Source: Myxococcota bacterium
Lineage (GTDB): Bacteria; Myxococcota_A; Polyangia; Palsa-1104; JAEUJZ01
Assembly: GCA_025057315.1 (NCBI GenBank)
Contig: JANWXW010000040.1
Span: 33,495 to 97,494 of the forward strand
Direction of reading: 5' to 3'
DNA: 64,000 nucleotides
The translations under genes were made by a program, and so were the position numbers. Shown here one piece after another: positions 18,655 through 27,613 of the stretch (position 1 is its first letter; each line of letters starts with the position of its first letter). The notes beneath the pieces are model-generated. The model was not told the DNA's origin and ran no database searches. It saw nothing but the letters and a program-made list of their open reading frames with translations.

Positions 18655-21600
18655 TCACTGGACCGTGACCTCGGGGATGGCGACGCCGCTGACCAGGGCA
18701 CGGTTTTCGATGTGGCGCACCACGACCAGTCCTGCCGAGGTGCCGCGGTAGGCGCCCTCCAGCAGCAGGCGCATGGTGCGCGCGCCCCGAAAGGGCACGG
18801 CCAGAAGCTGCATCTGCGTCCCCCCTTGGCCCTGCTGACCGTAGAGGAGCTGGCCGCGGTAGTCAGATAGCACGTCCTCGGTCTGCTTGACCGACGTGGT
18901 GCTGGGCACCGCCACCAGCGCATAGTACTCCAGCGGGTCGTGGCCCTCGGACAGGGTAATCTCCAGCCATAGCTCCTGCCCGATGCGCACGGTGGAGCTG
19001 CTTACGGAGGCGCGGGCGATGGGATCGCGGGCCATCTCAAAGTGAACCTCTGCTCGGCAGTCGGCGCGCAGCACGGCACCCACCGGCAGCTCGATGGACA
19101 TCGGGCCGCGCAGCTCTTCTTCGTAGCGCAGGGCGCGTCCGCCAGCGCGAGGTGGGGCAGTGGGAGCGGCGCTGCCCAGCGCAAGCTGCAGTTCGAGAAA
19201 GCGCACCAGGGCCATTGGCGTCGAGTACACGCCGCCCAGCAGGGCCGGCCCCTGCAGCAGCCCCGGCTCCTGGCTCAGGATTAGGCCCCGGGCGATGCGA
19301 GCATATAGCTCGCCGAAGCGACGGTCGCGCTGCAGGTACAGTGCCATGGCCACGTCGGTCAGATACTGCAGCGGACCCACGCGCTCGAAGGCCCGCAGAA
19401 AGCGGTGGGTGTCATATAGTTTTCTAAAAGCAAACTCTACCTGTTGGTCATTGAGACCCAGTTGTGGCAACAGCTTATCGCTCACCCAGCGGACGACGGC
19501 GTCGTCGGTCAGGACGCGGTAGACGACCTTGCCGTCGATCTCCACCGGGATGACGGCCTCCCCTGCGGCATTGAAACCAGCCAGCTCCTCGGTGCGCAGG
19601 CCGCTGCGGCCAACGGCAGCCTGGATCCGATCCACCAGCTGCCGGGCCATCTGTGTTGCCTGCGCCACACGCGGATCCTCCACCCGGACCTGCGCGAGAG
19701 CGCGGTTCATCGAGAGCAGGTTTCGCGCCACCCACGCGCTCCACAGAGGGCTTGGTGGCAGCGCAGGGTAGGGACGGCACAGGCCATCGGCATTGCAGAA
19801 TGCCTCGGCCAGGTCGCGCACGTCCTTGTCGAGGCCCGCGCGCAGCGTGGGGCCCAGTCCTTCCTCGTCGAGGAGGCCGCGTGCTGCGGCGGCCAGCAGC
19901 ACGGCGCGCACCGCAGCGCGGGCCGACAGCGCCTCAGCATGTCCGAACCAAGATTCGGTGGTGGTCAGCACGTTCATTACCACACCGCGCAGCAGGGGTC
20001 CCACTCCGGCATAGACCCGGGCCACCTCGCCAGCCGCCAGGTGGACGGTGCTGCCATCGCCAAAGACGAGTCGGGACAGGGTCACTGGTTGCCGCGACAC
20101 GGTTTGCACTGGCAGCTCGCGCAGGTCGACCACCTCTCCGGCCTGTGTGCGCAGCACGAGCTGGAGCATCCCCGGTGCGCTGGCCACCAGCGGCAGTTCT
20201 AAGGTGGTCTGCCCGGGGGGCACCGTCCGCTCCACCGGCGCACCGAGGCCAGCACCCCTGGCAGACAACATCAGGGGTTGGCGGGTGTTGTTGGTGGTAT
20301 CCACCGGCACCGCAAGGCGCGCCCCCGGCACCAGCGCGCGTGGTAGCCGTGCCTCGATGCCCGCCTCCCGTCGTACATCCAGGTGCCGCTGCGTGCTGGC
20401 GTAGTCCAGGGCGCGGACCGCCGTCAGACGCACGACCAGGCGCCCCATCTGGGGCGGCAGCTGCACCTGTACGCGGGCCTGACCCGTGGCGTCCGTGACG
20501 ATGCGCTGGCATAGGATCACCTTGCGTTCGCCCTCGCGGATCTCCTGCTCTGGCGCATCCGCCCCGCTCGCGATACCCCGTCGCAGCGCAAGGCCCTTGC
20601 CCTGACTCGAAACCGCCATGGCAACGCCAGATGCCATGGGGACAGCACCAGACAGGTCGCCACGGAGAGCCCTGAGGACCCCCGGTGCGGACGAGCGTGG
20701 CATGGGGTGCCTGAGCGTCTCCTTATTGGAGGAGTCCTGCAAGGCCTCCCCATCTGGCTCGTTGGCAGCGAGGCCGGTCCGGTCCGTCCAGCTCGATACC
20801 GAGGAGGAGAGATTGCGGATCGAGTCACCCAGGGCGGAGGTGAGGGGGGCGGCTGGACTGCGCGACGGGACGCGGTTGTCAAAGACTTCCAGCACGGCTG
20901 AAACCGAGGCCCCCTGACCACCGTCGCGGACGCTGATCTGCAAGGGCACTGCCGCATGGGGCCGCCCCTGGCTCGGCGCCTCGATGGCCAGCTGCAGCCG
21001 GCCGGGTGCAAAGCCGATGGCCCAGCCCTCGTGAAAGCGCCCCTCCACAAACCCGCCGATGGTAACCAGCGTGTAGGGCGGGCGCACCTCGGCCTCGAGC
21101 GTGCGCCCGGCAGCAAGCTCAGCCGGCAGGTTCACCGCTCGCGCCTCGAAGGAACCGTCGCTGCGGGGCTGGTGCAACACCAGCAGCGGCGCATGGACCG
21201 GCCGCGCCGTGCGCACCAGCAGGCGGCCAGAGGCGGCGATCACCGACTCGACCACAAAGGGATCGTCTGCGCCTTTGCTCGACTCGATGAACAGATCCCG
21301 TCCGGGTACCTGGGTGGTGTTCTCGTAGGGCGCCAGGCCGACCCGATGGTTGTAGCTAACTCCGCCGGCCACCGTGACCATGTCTCGCTCGACATGGCTG
21401 GAGCCCTCGAATTGGTGACGCAGGCTGCCCCGGGCCGTGACGACCTCGATCTGGAACGGGCCAGAGTGTCCGCCGACGTCCAGGGTGCCGGCAATCAGAC
21501 CACGCTCGACGCGCAGCACCTGGGACGGGCCCGCATGAATGCCATCGCAGCCGGGCAGCATGCACCGGCTGTGCACCGTCACCTCTCCGTGGAATGGATG

Positions 21601-22236
21601 ATTCGAGATGCGCAACTCGTTCTTAAACGACAGGCCATTGCCCCATCGCTTGCCCGCCCCAGCGGCGTTGCCCAGGAACCAGCCACCCGGCAACCGATCC
21701 AACTCCTCGGCCCGCGTGACCTTCTTGAACTCGTGCGCAAAGGAGAGCGCACCTAGCGCACCCTCTACAACTGCAAAGGTGGCGGAGCCGCGTAATTTGC
21801 CATCAGCAACCTGCACGTCCACACGATACTCACCCAGTTCGAGTGGCTGCTTCTCGCCATCTAGCAACTCCACCACAGCTACGCCCTGGCTGTCGAGAGC
21901 AGCCTTGACCTCGCGCCCGATGCCGTCGCGCCTGGCCACCTTGGCCAATAGGGCTGCCCCCGGGCGGCCCAGGGACAGGACCTTGAGGTACACTTTTTCC
22001 CGAGGCCAGTACTGCGGCTGATCGGTCGTTATAGAGATCAGGTCGAGGTGCAGAGCCGCGGCCACCCGGTCGGACGGGCCCAGGGGCTTGCGAGCATCCA
22101 GGTCCACGCGGAAAAACCGTGACTCGCGGATGCCACCTGAGGTCTTTCTGGCAGCGAAGACAGAGCCAAGGCCGACCGCCGCCGTTGTAGCGCCCAGCCA
22201 CAGGAGAACCCCACGCATGAGGTTGTGAAATCTCAT
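18655..22236 (-). CDS. Alpha-2-macroglobulin-like secreted protein lacking the thioester
   Basis: A 1193-residue protein with an N-terminal signal or anchor segment (LLWLGATTAAVGLGSVF), several MG-type beta domains (for example ITTDQPQYWPREKVYLKVLS, the MG2-like start), an A2M domain core (residues about 565-620; VTDATGQARVQVQLPPQMG) and a C-terminal alpha/alpha-toroid region (about 740-1040). Where thioester macroglobulins carry GCxEQ at the start of the toroid, this protein reads TTTESWFGHAEALS, so it cannot form a Cys-Gln thioester. Bacterial macroglobulins guard the periplasm against foreign proteases. It heads a tight minus-strand run (engB, CDF, rimI) and follows the rhomboid gene by 67 nt. 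Confidence 0.78.
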   Translation of the reverse strand: MRFHNLMRGVLLWLGATTAAVGLGSVFAARKTSGGIRESRFFRVDLDARKPLGPSDRVAAALHLDLISITTDQPQYWPREKVYLKVLSLGRPGAALLAKVARRDGIGREVKAALDSQGVAVVELLDGEKQPLELGEYRVDVQVADGKLRGSATFAVVEGALGALSFAHEFKKVTRAEELDRLPGGWFLGNAAGAGKRWGNGLSFKNELRISNHPFHGEVTVHSRCMLPGCDGIHAGPSQVLRVERGLIAGTLDVGGHSGPFQIEVVTARGSLRHQFEGSSHVERDMVTVAGGVSYNHRVGLAPYENTTQVPGRDLFIESSKGADDPFVVESVIAASGRLLVRTARPVHAPLLVLHQPRSDGSFEARAVNLPAELAAGRTLEAEVRPPYTLVTIGGFVEGRFHEGWAIGFAPGRLQLAIEAPSQGRPHAAVPLQISVRDGGQGASVSAVLEVFDNRVPSRSPAAPLTSALGDSIRNLSSSVSSWTDRTGLAANEPDGEALQDSSNKETLRHPMPRSSAPGVLRALRGDLSGAVPMASGVAMAVSSQGKGLALRRGIASGADAPEQEIREGERKVILCQRIVTDATGQARVQVQLPPQMGRLVVRLTAVRALDYASTQRHLDVRREAGIEARLPRALVPGARLAVPVDTTNNTRQPLMLSARGAGLGAPVERTVPPGQTTLELPLVASAPGMLQLVLRTQAGEVVDLRELPVQTVSRQPVTLSRLVFGDGSTVHLAAGEVARVYAGVGPLLRGVVMNVLTTTESWFGHAEALSARAAVRAVLLAAAARGLLDEEGLGPTLRAGLDKDVRDLAEAFCNADGLCRPYPALPPSPLWSAWVARNLLSMNRALAQVRVEDPRVAQATQMARQLVDRIQAAVGRSGLRTEELAGFNAAGEAVIPVEIDGKVVYRVLTDDAVVRWVSDKLLPQLGLNDQQVEFAFRKLYDTHRFLRAFERVGPLQYLTDVAMALYLQRDRRFGELYARIARGLILSQEPGLLQGPALLGGVYSTPMALVRFLELQLALGSAAPTAPPRAGGRALRYEEELRGPMSIELPVGAVLRADCRAEVHFEMARDPIARASVSSSTVRIGQELWLEITLSEGHDPLEYYALVAVPSTTSVKQTEDVLSDYRGQLLYGQQGQGGTQMQLLAVPFRGARTMRLLLEGAYRGTSAGLVVVRHIENRALVSGVAIPEVTVQ

Positions 22237-22303
22237 GATGAATGAATACGCGCCTCGCTACCGCGCGATCTATCCGAATCTATGCAGGCTCGGATGTATG
22301 CAC

Positions 22304-23032
22304 TTACTCCCAGCGCAGCTCCTGAACCGCAGGCTGCCTTCGCGCCAGGCGCCGGCTGCGCCGGGCGAGCAGGGGGCCGAGGATCGCGCCGGCGACGAAT
22401 CCACCCACGTGTGCCATCCACGCTATGCCCGAGTTCGTCGGGATAAAAAACTGCGACAGAAACCACATCCCGAGCAACAGCCAGGCCGGCACCTGGATGG
22501 TGGTAACAAAAATGATGAGGATCCACAGGCAGTGCACGCGGGCATGGGGGTGCAGCACGATGTAGGCACCCAGCGCACCGGCGATGGCGCCCGAAGCCCC
22601 GACCATCGGGACGGTGGAGTCAGGCATGATCACGACCTGAGATAGAGCCGCCAGGATCCCGCACGCTAGGTAGAAGAACAGAAAGCGCAGGTGCCCCATC
22701 TCGTCCTCGACGTTGTCGCCGAAGACCCAGAGAAACCACATGTTCCCGATGATGTGCATCCAGCTTCCGTGCAGGAACATGGAGGTCAGGATGGACAGAG
22801 GGTGGGACACCTCCTGGTAGAGGTGCACCCAGCCCAGCTCCTCCACAAAAATGCGTCCCTCGCGAATGCCGCGGAGCAACCAGGCCGGTATAACCCCATA
22901 GTCGAGCACGGCCAACATTACGCCTCGCTGCAACTCGAACACCCACACCACCGCGTTGACCAGGATGATCATGATGGTCACAAAGGGCGCCCGGCTGGTG
23001 GGGTTGTGGTCTCGCAGCGGGATGGGGATCAT
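22304..23032 (-). CDS. Rhomboid-family intramembrane serine protease
   Basis: A 242-residue polytopic protease that cuts transmembrane substrates. The N-terminus (IPIPLRDHNPTSRAPFVTI) and loop HGSWMHIIGNMWFLWVFG match a widespread bacterial rhomboid subgroup. The catalytic Ser147 lies in VGASGAIAGALGAY and the His208 in MAHVGGFVAG. The ATG at 23032 gives the family start; upstream in-frame codons are not membrane-like. It is transcribed toward the macroglobulin-like gene (67 nt gap) and divergently from the M36 metalloprotease. Confidence 0.92.
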   Translation of the reverse strand: MIPIPLRDHNPTSRAPFVTIMIILVNAVVWVFELQRGVMLAVLDYGVIPAWLLRGIREGRIFVEELGWVHLYQEVSHPLSILTSMFLHGSWMHIIGNMWFLWVFGDNVEDEMGHLRFLFFYLACGILAALSQVVIMPDSTVPMVGASGAIAGALGAYIVLHPHARVHCLWILIIFVTTIQVPAWLLLGMWFLSQFFIPTNSGIAWMAHVGGFVAGAILGPLLARRSRRLARRQPAVQELRWE

Positions 23033-23752
23033 AAGAATTTGTCTAACACGCACGCGAGCGGCTGCCAATGTCGGTCCAGGCTGGGAGCGCGGGAAATTCG
23101 TAGACGGCCCCCGACGGGCAGAGATGGGCACATGGACGAATGACCTCGCAGCGGCATGGGCCGGCGGCACGTGGGGGCGCCCTGGTCTGGCTCAAGCGAC
23201 AGGTGCCAAGCCGGCAGGGCAGATCGTCCTGGAGAACCAGCCCATGTTTCTGCAGGCTGCGCCCCACCGGGGTCCTGGCAGGGACGCGAATCCCCGAGGA
23301 ACACAGCGCCCTGTGATTTGCCAGAGAGTACACCCAACCGACTGGGGACCGGTGCGCCGCGTCCTTCCTGTCGCTGGGTCAAGGGGTGGCATGCTACCCC
23401 GGTCGAGGCGGGGCAGGGGGGAGTTTTCTCTTAGCAAACTCCTCGCCTGCCACCCGGGCCTGGGACAGCGGCAGGTTGAAGGCGGGGGCCACGGGGTCAA
23501 GGCTGCGCACGCCGTGCGCAGCTGAGCCGGCGATCTCGTTGGCGACGTCGGCGGGGCAGCGACCCAACAGGCGGGTCCCTCTCTGGGGTGATTCATGCAA
23601 CAGACAACCCCCTGGCCCCGCTCCCTCCGGTGCCAATGGGAGCAGGGCCCCTCGATTCGCTTCCGGCCAAAATCATTGAAAAATTTCGCCAGCCCTCAGG
23701 CCCATCCGATCGTACTATCGGGCCCTCCCCGCTGGTAAAGAAGGTGTTTTCC
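23033..23752. other. 720-nt divergent gene-free interval, rhomboid / M36 protease
   Basis: No frame with recognisable domains; several short frames on both strands overlap. Near the M36 gene, about 23697-23724, there is a hairpin-forming stretch in which CCGAT and ATCGG flank CGTACT, extended by GGCC/GGCC pairing with a 2-nt bulge. It lies about 30 nt before the M36 start and could affect its expression. The length is unusual for this dense region. Confidence 0.4.
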
Positions 23753-26700
23753 ATGCTGAACTCCCGGTCAGTCTCCCGCCTCCTTCCCCTCACTGCTGGA
23801 CTGCTTGCGGCCTGTGCCGCCCCCCCCTCTGGGGAGCCCAGCGGTGCTGGGCCTTCTGTGTCGCCTCCCCTGGAGGTCCAGGTGGTCCACCGGACGGCAG
23901 GGGGGCAGGGCGCAATGACCTTTGCCTGGCTGCGCGGTGCACCGGCCCTTCCCGAGGGAGCCCGCGCCGACGCGGTGGCATGGGCCACGCTGCGCCAGCT
24001 CGCCCGCGCCGAGCACATCAGCGAGGCCGCCCTGGGCGCCACCTCGCTGCGCGCCGTCCATGACACGGGGGCCGGACCCATCATTGCTCAGTTTCAGCAG
24101 CGCGTCGAGGAAGTCGATGTGTTTCTGAGCGGAGTGAACATTGCGCTCGATCGTCGCCTGCAGCCTGTCGCCGCCACCGGAAGCCTGGCGCGCCTGCTGC
24201 GGCCCAAGTCGCGCCTCTTTGGCGATGCCGCCCAGGCGGTGATCCGGGCTCACCAGGAGATGACTGGCGCGCCCCCAGCGACCATCTCCGAGGTGGAGCC
24301 GGGCCAGGGAGGCTACCGCAACTTCCAGCTGGGCCCGGCAAGCACCGCGCGGGCCAGGCCGGTGTGGTTCCCCCAGCTGGGGGGGCTGCTACCGGCTCAC
24401 TACGTCGAGCTGGACATCGGCTCGGGCGACACGACCGACTCGCGTGGCGAGTCCTTCGTTGTATCCGCGGAGGGCAACATCCTGTTTCGCCACGATCTGA
24501 TCGCGGCGGACGTCTACACCTACCGGGTGTGGGCGGACAAGGACGGCACGTTCGCCCCCTGGGATGGTCCCCAGGGCACTGACTTCACGCCCCACCCCAC
24601 CGGCATGAAGGATGGCCGGCAACCGACCATGAAGCCGTCGCAGTCGGTGCGTCTGCGAAACGTTCCCTTCAGCCGCAACGATCCCTGGCTCCCGCCCGCT
24701 GCGACGGAGACCCGCGGCAACAACGTCTGGGCCTATGCAGACATTGTCGCCCCGGACGGGTTTAATGCGGGCGATGTGGCTGTTGTGCCCAGCGGCCCCA
24801 ACGCCTTCGAGTATGTCTACGATGGAGAAGGCCGGCCACAGGCATCGCGGGAGACGATCCAGGCCATCACCACCCACCTCTTTTACACGATGAATTACGT
24901 CCACGACATCTTCTATGACGCAGGGTGGGATGAGAAGTCGTTCAACCCGCAGCAGGACAACTATGGCCGCGGTGGCATCGGCGGTGATCCCATCCGTGCC
25001 GAAGCGCAAGATCATAGTGGCCGAAACAATGCCAACGCCTACACGCCAGCCGATGGCCGCTCACCCCGCATCCAAATGTTCATATGGGACACTCCCGCTG
25101 GCCGCAAGCTGCGTGTCCATGGCCCGATGGATGTGGCGGGCGAGTATGTGGTGAGCCATGCCAACTTTGGACCCTCTAGCTTCGACGTCACCGGGCAGGC
25201 AGTCATCGTCAACGACGGAGCGATGCCCAGCACCGATGGGTGCGAGGCGCCCTTTGTCAATGCGGCCCAGGTGAGCGGCCGCATTGCCTTTATCGATCGC
25301 GGTACCTGCTCCTTTGCCGACAAGGTGGCCAATGCCCAGCGTGCTGGCGCCCGCGGTGTCGTCATCGTCAACAATGCCCCCGGTCTGCCGCCACCAATAT
25401 CAGGGATGCCGCCCATCGCCATCACCATCCCAACGTTGGGCATCTCGCAGGAGGATGGCAACAAGCTCAAAGCCCGGATCATGACCGGGGTGGTCAGCCT
25501 GACGCTGCACTCCAGCCCCGTCGATCGCGACGCTGCCCTGGATACCAGCATCGCGGTGCACGAGTGGGGGCACGTCCTGTCCAACCGCTTGGTGGGCAAT
25601 GCCAACGGGCTGAGCTCGCTGCAGGGGCGCGGCTTGGGCGAGGGGTGGAGTGACTTTCTCGCCCTGCTGGTCCTAGCTCGCCCCGAGGATGCCAGGGCAC
25701 CTGCCAACGCCAACTGGACCGGCGTCTATGCGGTAGGCGCCTATGCCACCGGGCAGCCCAATGCCTACTACGACGGCATCCGCCGCTACCCCTACTCGAC
25801 GGACAAGAGCAAGAACCCGCTGACCTTCAAGCACATCCAGCGTGGTGTAGCCCTGCCGCAGATGCCAGCTCCGGTCTTCGGAGCCGATGGCACGCTCAAC
25901 CATGAGCCACACAACACGGGCGAGGTGTGGGCCACCATGCTGTGGGAGTGCTATGTGGCGCTTCTGCGGGATGGACGCTATACCTTCGAGCAGGCGACCC
26001 GGCGCATGCGCCAGTACCTGGTGGCGAGCCTGAAGTTGACCCCCAACGCGCCCACCATCCTAGAGGCGCGCGATGCGCTGCTGGCCGCCGCCGCCGCCGT
26101 GGAGCCACGGGACTATGCCCTGTTCTGGCAGGCTTTTGCCAGCCGCGGCGCCGGCAGCGCTGCCCGTGGTCCGGCCCGCACCTCGCCGGACAACACGCCC
26201 GTCACCGAGAGCTTCGTGGTCGGCAATGACCTGCAGTTCCTTGGCGCCTCGCTCGATGATTCGGTCTCCCCGTGCGACTCCGATGGGGTGCTGGACAACG
26301 GCGAGGTCGGCCTGCTGACCGTGCGCATTCGCAACACCGGCGCTGGCCCGCTCACAGCAGCCAGCGTGATCGTGCGCAGCGATTCCAGTGCGCTGTCGTT
26401 CCCTGACGGCCAGGTGGCGAACTTCCCGCGCATCGAGCCCTACCAGAGCGGCAGCACGACGCTGAAGGTAGCTCTCCGTGGCGCCCAGCCGATGAGCTTG
26501 GTGACGTGGACGCTGGAGTTGCGCGACCCCAACCTGGCCGTGCCGCGGACCATTCAGGCCACGCAGCAAATGATGGTCCACTACGACGACGTCGCAGAGA
26601 GCTCCACCACCGACACGGTAGACGCCCGGACCACTGCGTGGAGCACCGGGGGGGATGCTCGCCTGGACGGCTCCAAAGTGTGGGAGCGGGTGTTTGATGG

Positions 26701-27613
26701 CCCCGATGGCCGCTGGCACATCGACGGCAACGAGGCGCCCTCCGACCAGTATCTGATCTCGCCGCCGCTGCAGATTGCAGCGACCGGCCCCGCCGGCTTC
26801 ACCTTCCGGCACCGCCATCGCTTCGAGTTCCAGCAGGGCCAGTACCAGGACGGTGGCGTGGTGGAGGTGAGCACCGACAACGGCATGAGCTGGAGCGACC
26901 TCGGCAGCCAGATGATCTCGGGCGGCTACAACGGCCGGCTCTACGCTGACAACCCGGCGCTGGCCGGACGCCCGGCCTTCGTTGGCTCCAGCCGCAACTA
27001 CCCGGCCGAGTATGTGACCACCACGGTGGATCTGGGCCAGGCCTACAGCGGCCGCACCATCCGGGTGCGCTTCCGCGTGGCAACCGACGAGGGCACGGGC
27101 AGCCCCGGCTGGGACATTGATCAGATCGCCTTCACCGGTCTGCGCAACCGGCCTTTTGCCTCTCGCGTGGCCGACCGCGGCATGTGCGTCAACCGCCCAC
27201 CGGTGGCCGATGCCGGCCAGGATCAGGTCGTGGGGCCTGGTGCCACCGTCAAGCTGCTCGGCAGCGGCACGGACCCGGACGGCGATCCGATCCGCTTCCG
27301 CTGGACTCAGGTCAGCGGCGAGATGGTGCAGCTGGACGACCCCACGGCGGCTCAACCGAGCTTCGTCGCGCCGCACGTGGAGGAGACCACGGTGTTGACC
27401 TTCGCCCTCGTGGTCAGTGATGGCAAGCTGGACAGCGCACCGGCCACGGTCCGCATCACCGTGGACCCGATGGTGCCGCCGGCAGCCATGGACGCCGGCT
27501 GCGCCTGCCACCTGGGCAGAAAGAACGCCCCCCGGCTGCCCGCCCTGATCTTCCTTGCCGCCTTTGCTCTGCTGCTGCGATGCCGCCGTCGCTACAGCAC
27601 GTCGAGAGGATAG
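23753..27613 (+). CDS. Secreted M36-family (fungalysin-like) metalloprotease with PA, PKD-like and MYXO-CTERM parts
   Basis: A 1286-residue secreted zinc protease. It starts with a lipoprotein-like signal (LLPLTAGLLAAC, Cys21), followed by an FTP-type propeptide. The catalytic site is HEWGH at 603-607 with the third ligand Glu630 in GEGWSDF. A protease-associated (PA) domain is inserted at about 480-580 (IDRGTCSFADKVANAQRAGA), just before the HEXXH. C-terminal to the catalytic part are an Ig-like stretch, a jelly-roll-like region (about 990-1140) and a PKD/REJ-like domain (about 1146-1239; NRPPVADAGQDQVVGPGATV). The end reads DAGCACHLG, a hydrophobic helix (LIFLAAFALLL) and RCRRR, a MYXO-CTERM-like sorting signal. 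Its stop lies 22 nt inside the convergent acyl-CoA dehydrogenase gene. Confidence 0.9.
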   Translation: MLNSRSVSRLLPLTAGLLAACAAPPSGEPSGAGPSVSPPLEVQVVHRTAGGQGAMTFAWLRGAPALPEGARADAVAWATLRQLARAEHISEAALGATSLRAVHDTGAGPIIAQFQQRVEEVDVFLSGVNIALDRRLQPVAATGSLARLLRPKSRLFGDAAQAVIRAHQEMTGAPPATISEVEPGQGGYRNFQLGPASTARARPVWFPQLGGLLPAHYVELDIGSGDTTDSRGESFVVSAEGNILFRHDLIAADVYTYRVWADKDGTFAPWDGPQGTDFTPHPTGMKDGRQPTMKPSQSVRLRNVPFSRNDPWLPPAATETRGNNVWAYADIVAPDGFNAGDVAVVPSGPNAFEYVYDGEGRPQASRETIQAITTHLFYTMNYVHDIFYDAGWDEKSFNPQQDNYGRGGIGGDPIRAEAQDHSGRNNANAYTPADGRSPRIQMFIWDTPAGRKLRVHGPMDVAGEYVVSHANFGPSSFDVTGQAVIVNDGAMPSTDGCEAPFVNAAQVSGRIAFIDRGTCSFADKVANAQRAGARGVVIVNNAPGLPPPISGMPPIAITIPTLGISQEDGNKLKARIMTGVVSLTLHSSPVDRDAALDTSIAVHEWGHVLSNRLVGNANGLSSLQGRGLGEGWSDFLALLVLARPEDARAPANANWTGVYAVGAYATGQPNAYYDGIRRYPYSTDKSKNPLTFKHIQRGVALPQMPAPVFGADGTLNHEPHNTGEVWATMLWECYVALLRDGRYTFEQATRRMRQYLVASLKLTPNAPTILEARDALLAAAAAVEPRDYALFWQAFASRGAGSAARGPARTSPDNTPVTESFVVGNDLQFLGASLDDSVSPCDSDGVLDNGEVGLLTVRIRNTGAGPLTAASVIVRSDSSALSFPDGQVANFPRIEPYQSGSTTLKVALRGAQPMSLVTWTLELRDPNLAVPRTIQATQQMMVHYDDVAESSTTDTVDARTTAWSTGGDARLDGSKVWERVFDGPDGRWHIDGNEAPSDQYLISPPLQIAATGPAGFTFRHRHRFEFQQGQYQDGGVVEVSTDNGMSWSDLGSQMISGGYNGRLYADNPALAGRPAFVGSSRNYPAEYVTTTVDLGQAYSGRTIRVRFRVATDEGTGSPGWDIDQIAFTGLRNRPFASRVADRGMCVNRPPVADAGQDQVVGPGATVKLLGSGTDPDGDPIRFRWTQVSGEMVQLDDPTAAQPSFVAPHVEETTVLTFALVVSDGKLDSAPATVRITVDPMVPPAAMDAGCACHLGRKNAPRLPALIFLAAFALLLRCRRRYSTSRG

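Noticed and set aside
26060..27511. 483-codon minus-strand frame inside the M36 gene
   Set aside because: It lies fully antisense to a recognised protease with HEXXH and PA domain, and has no domain or plausible start.
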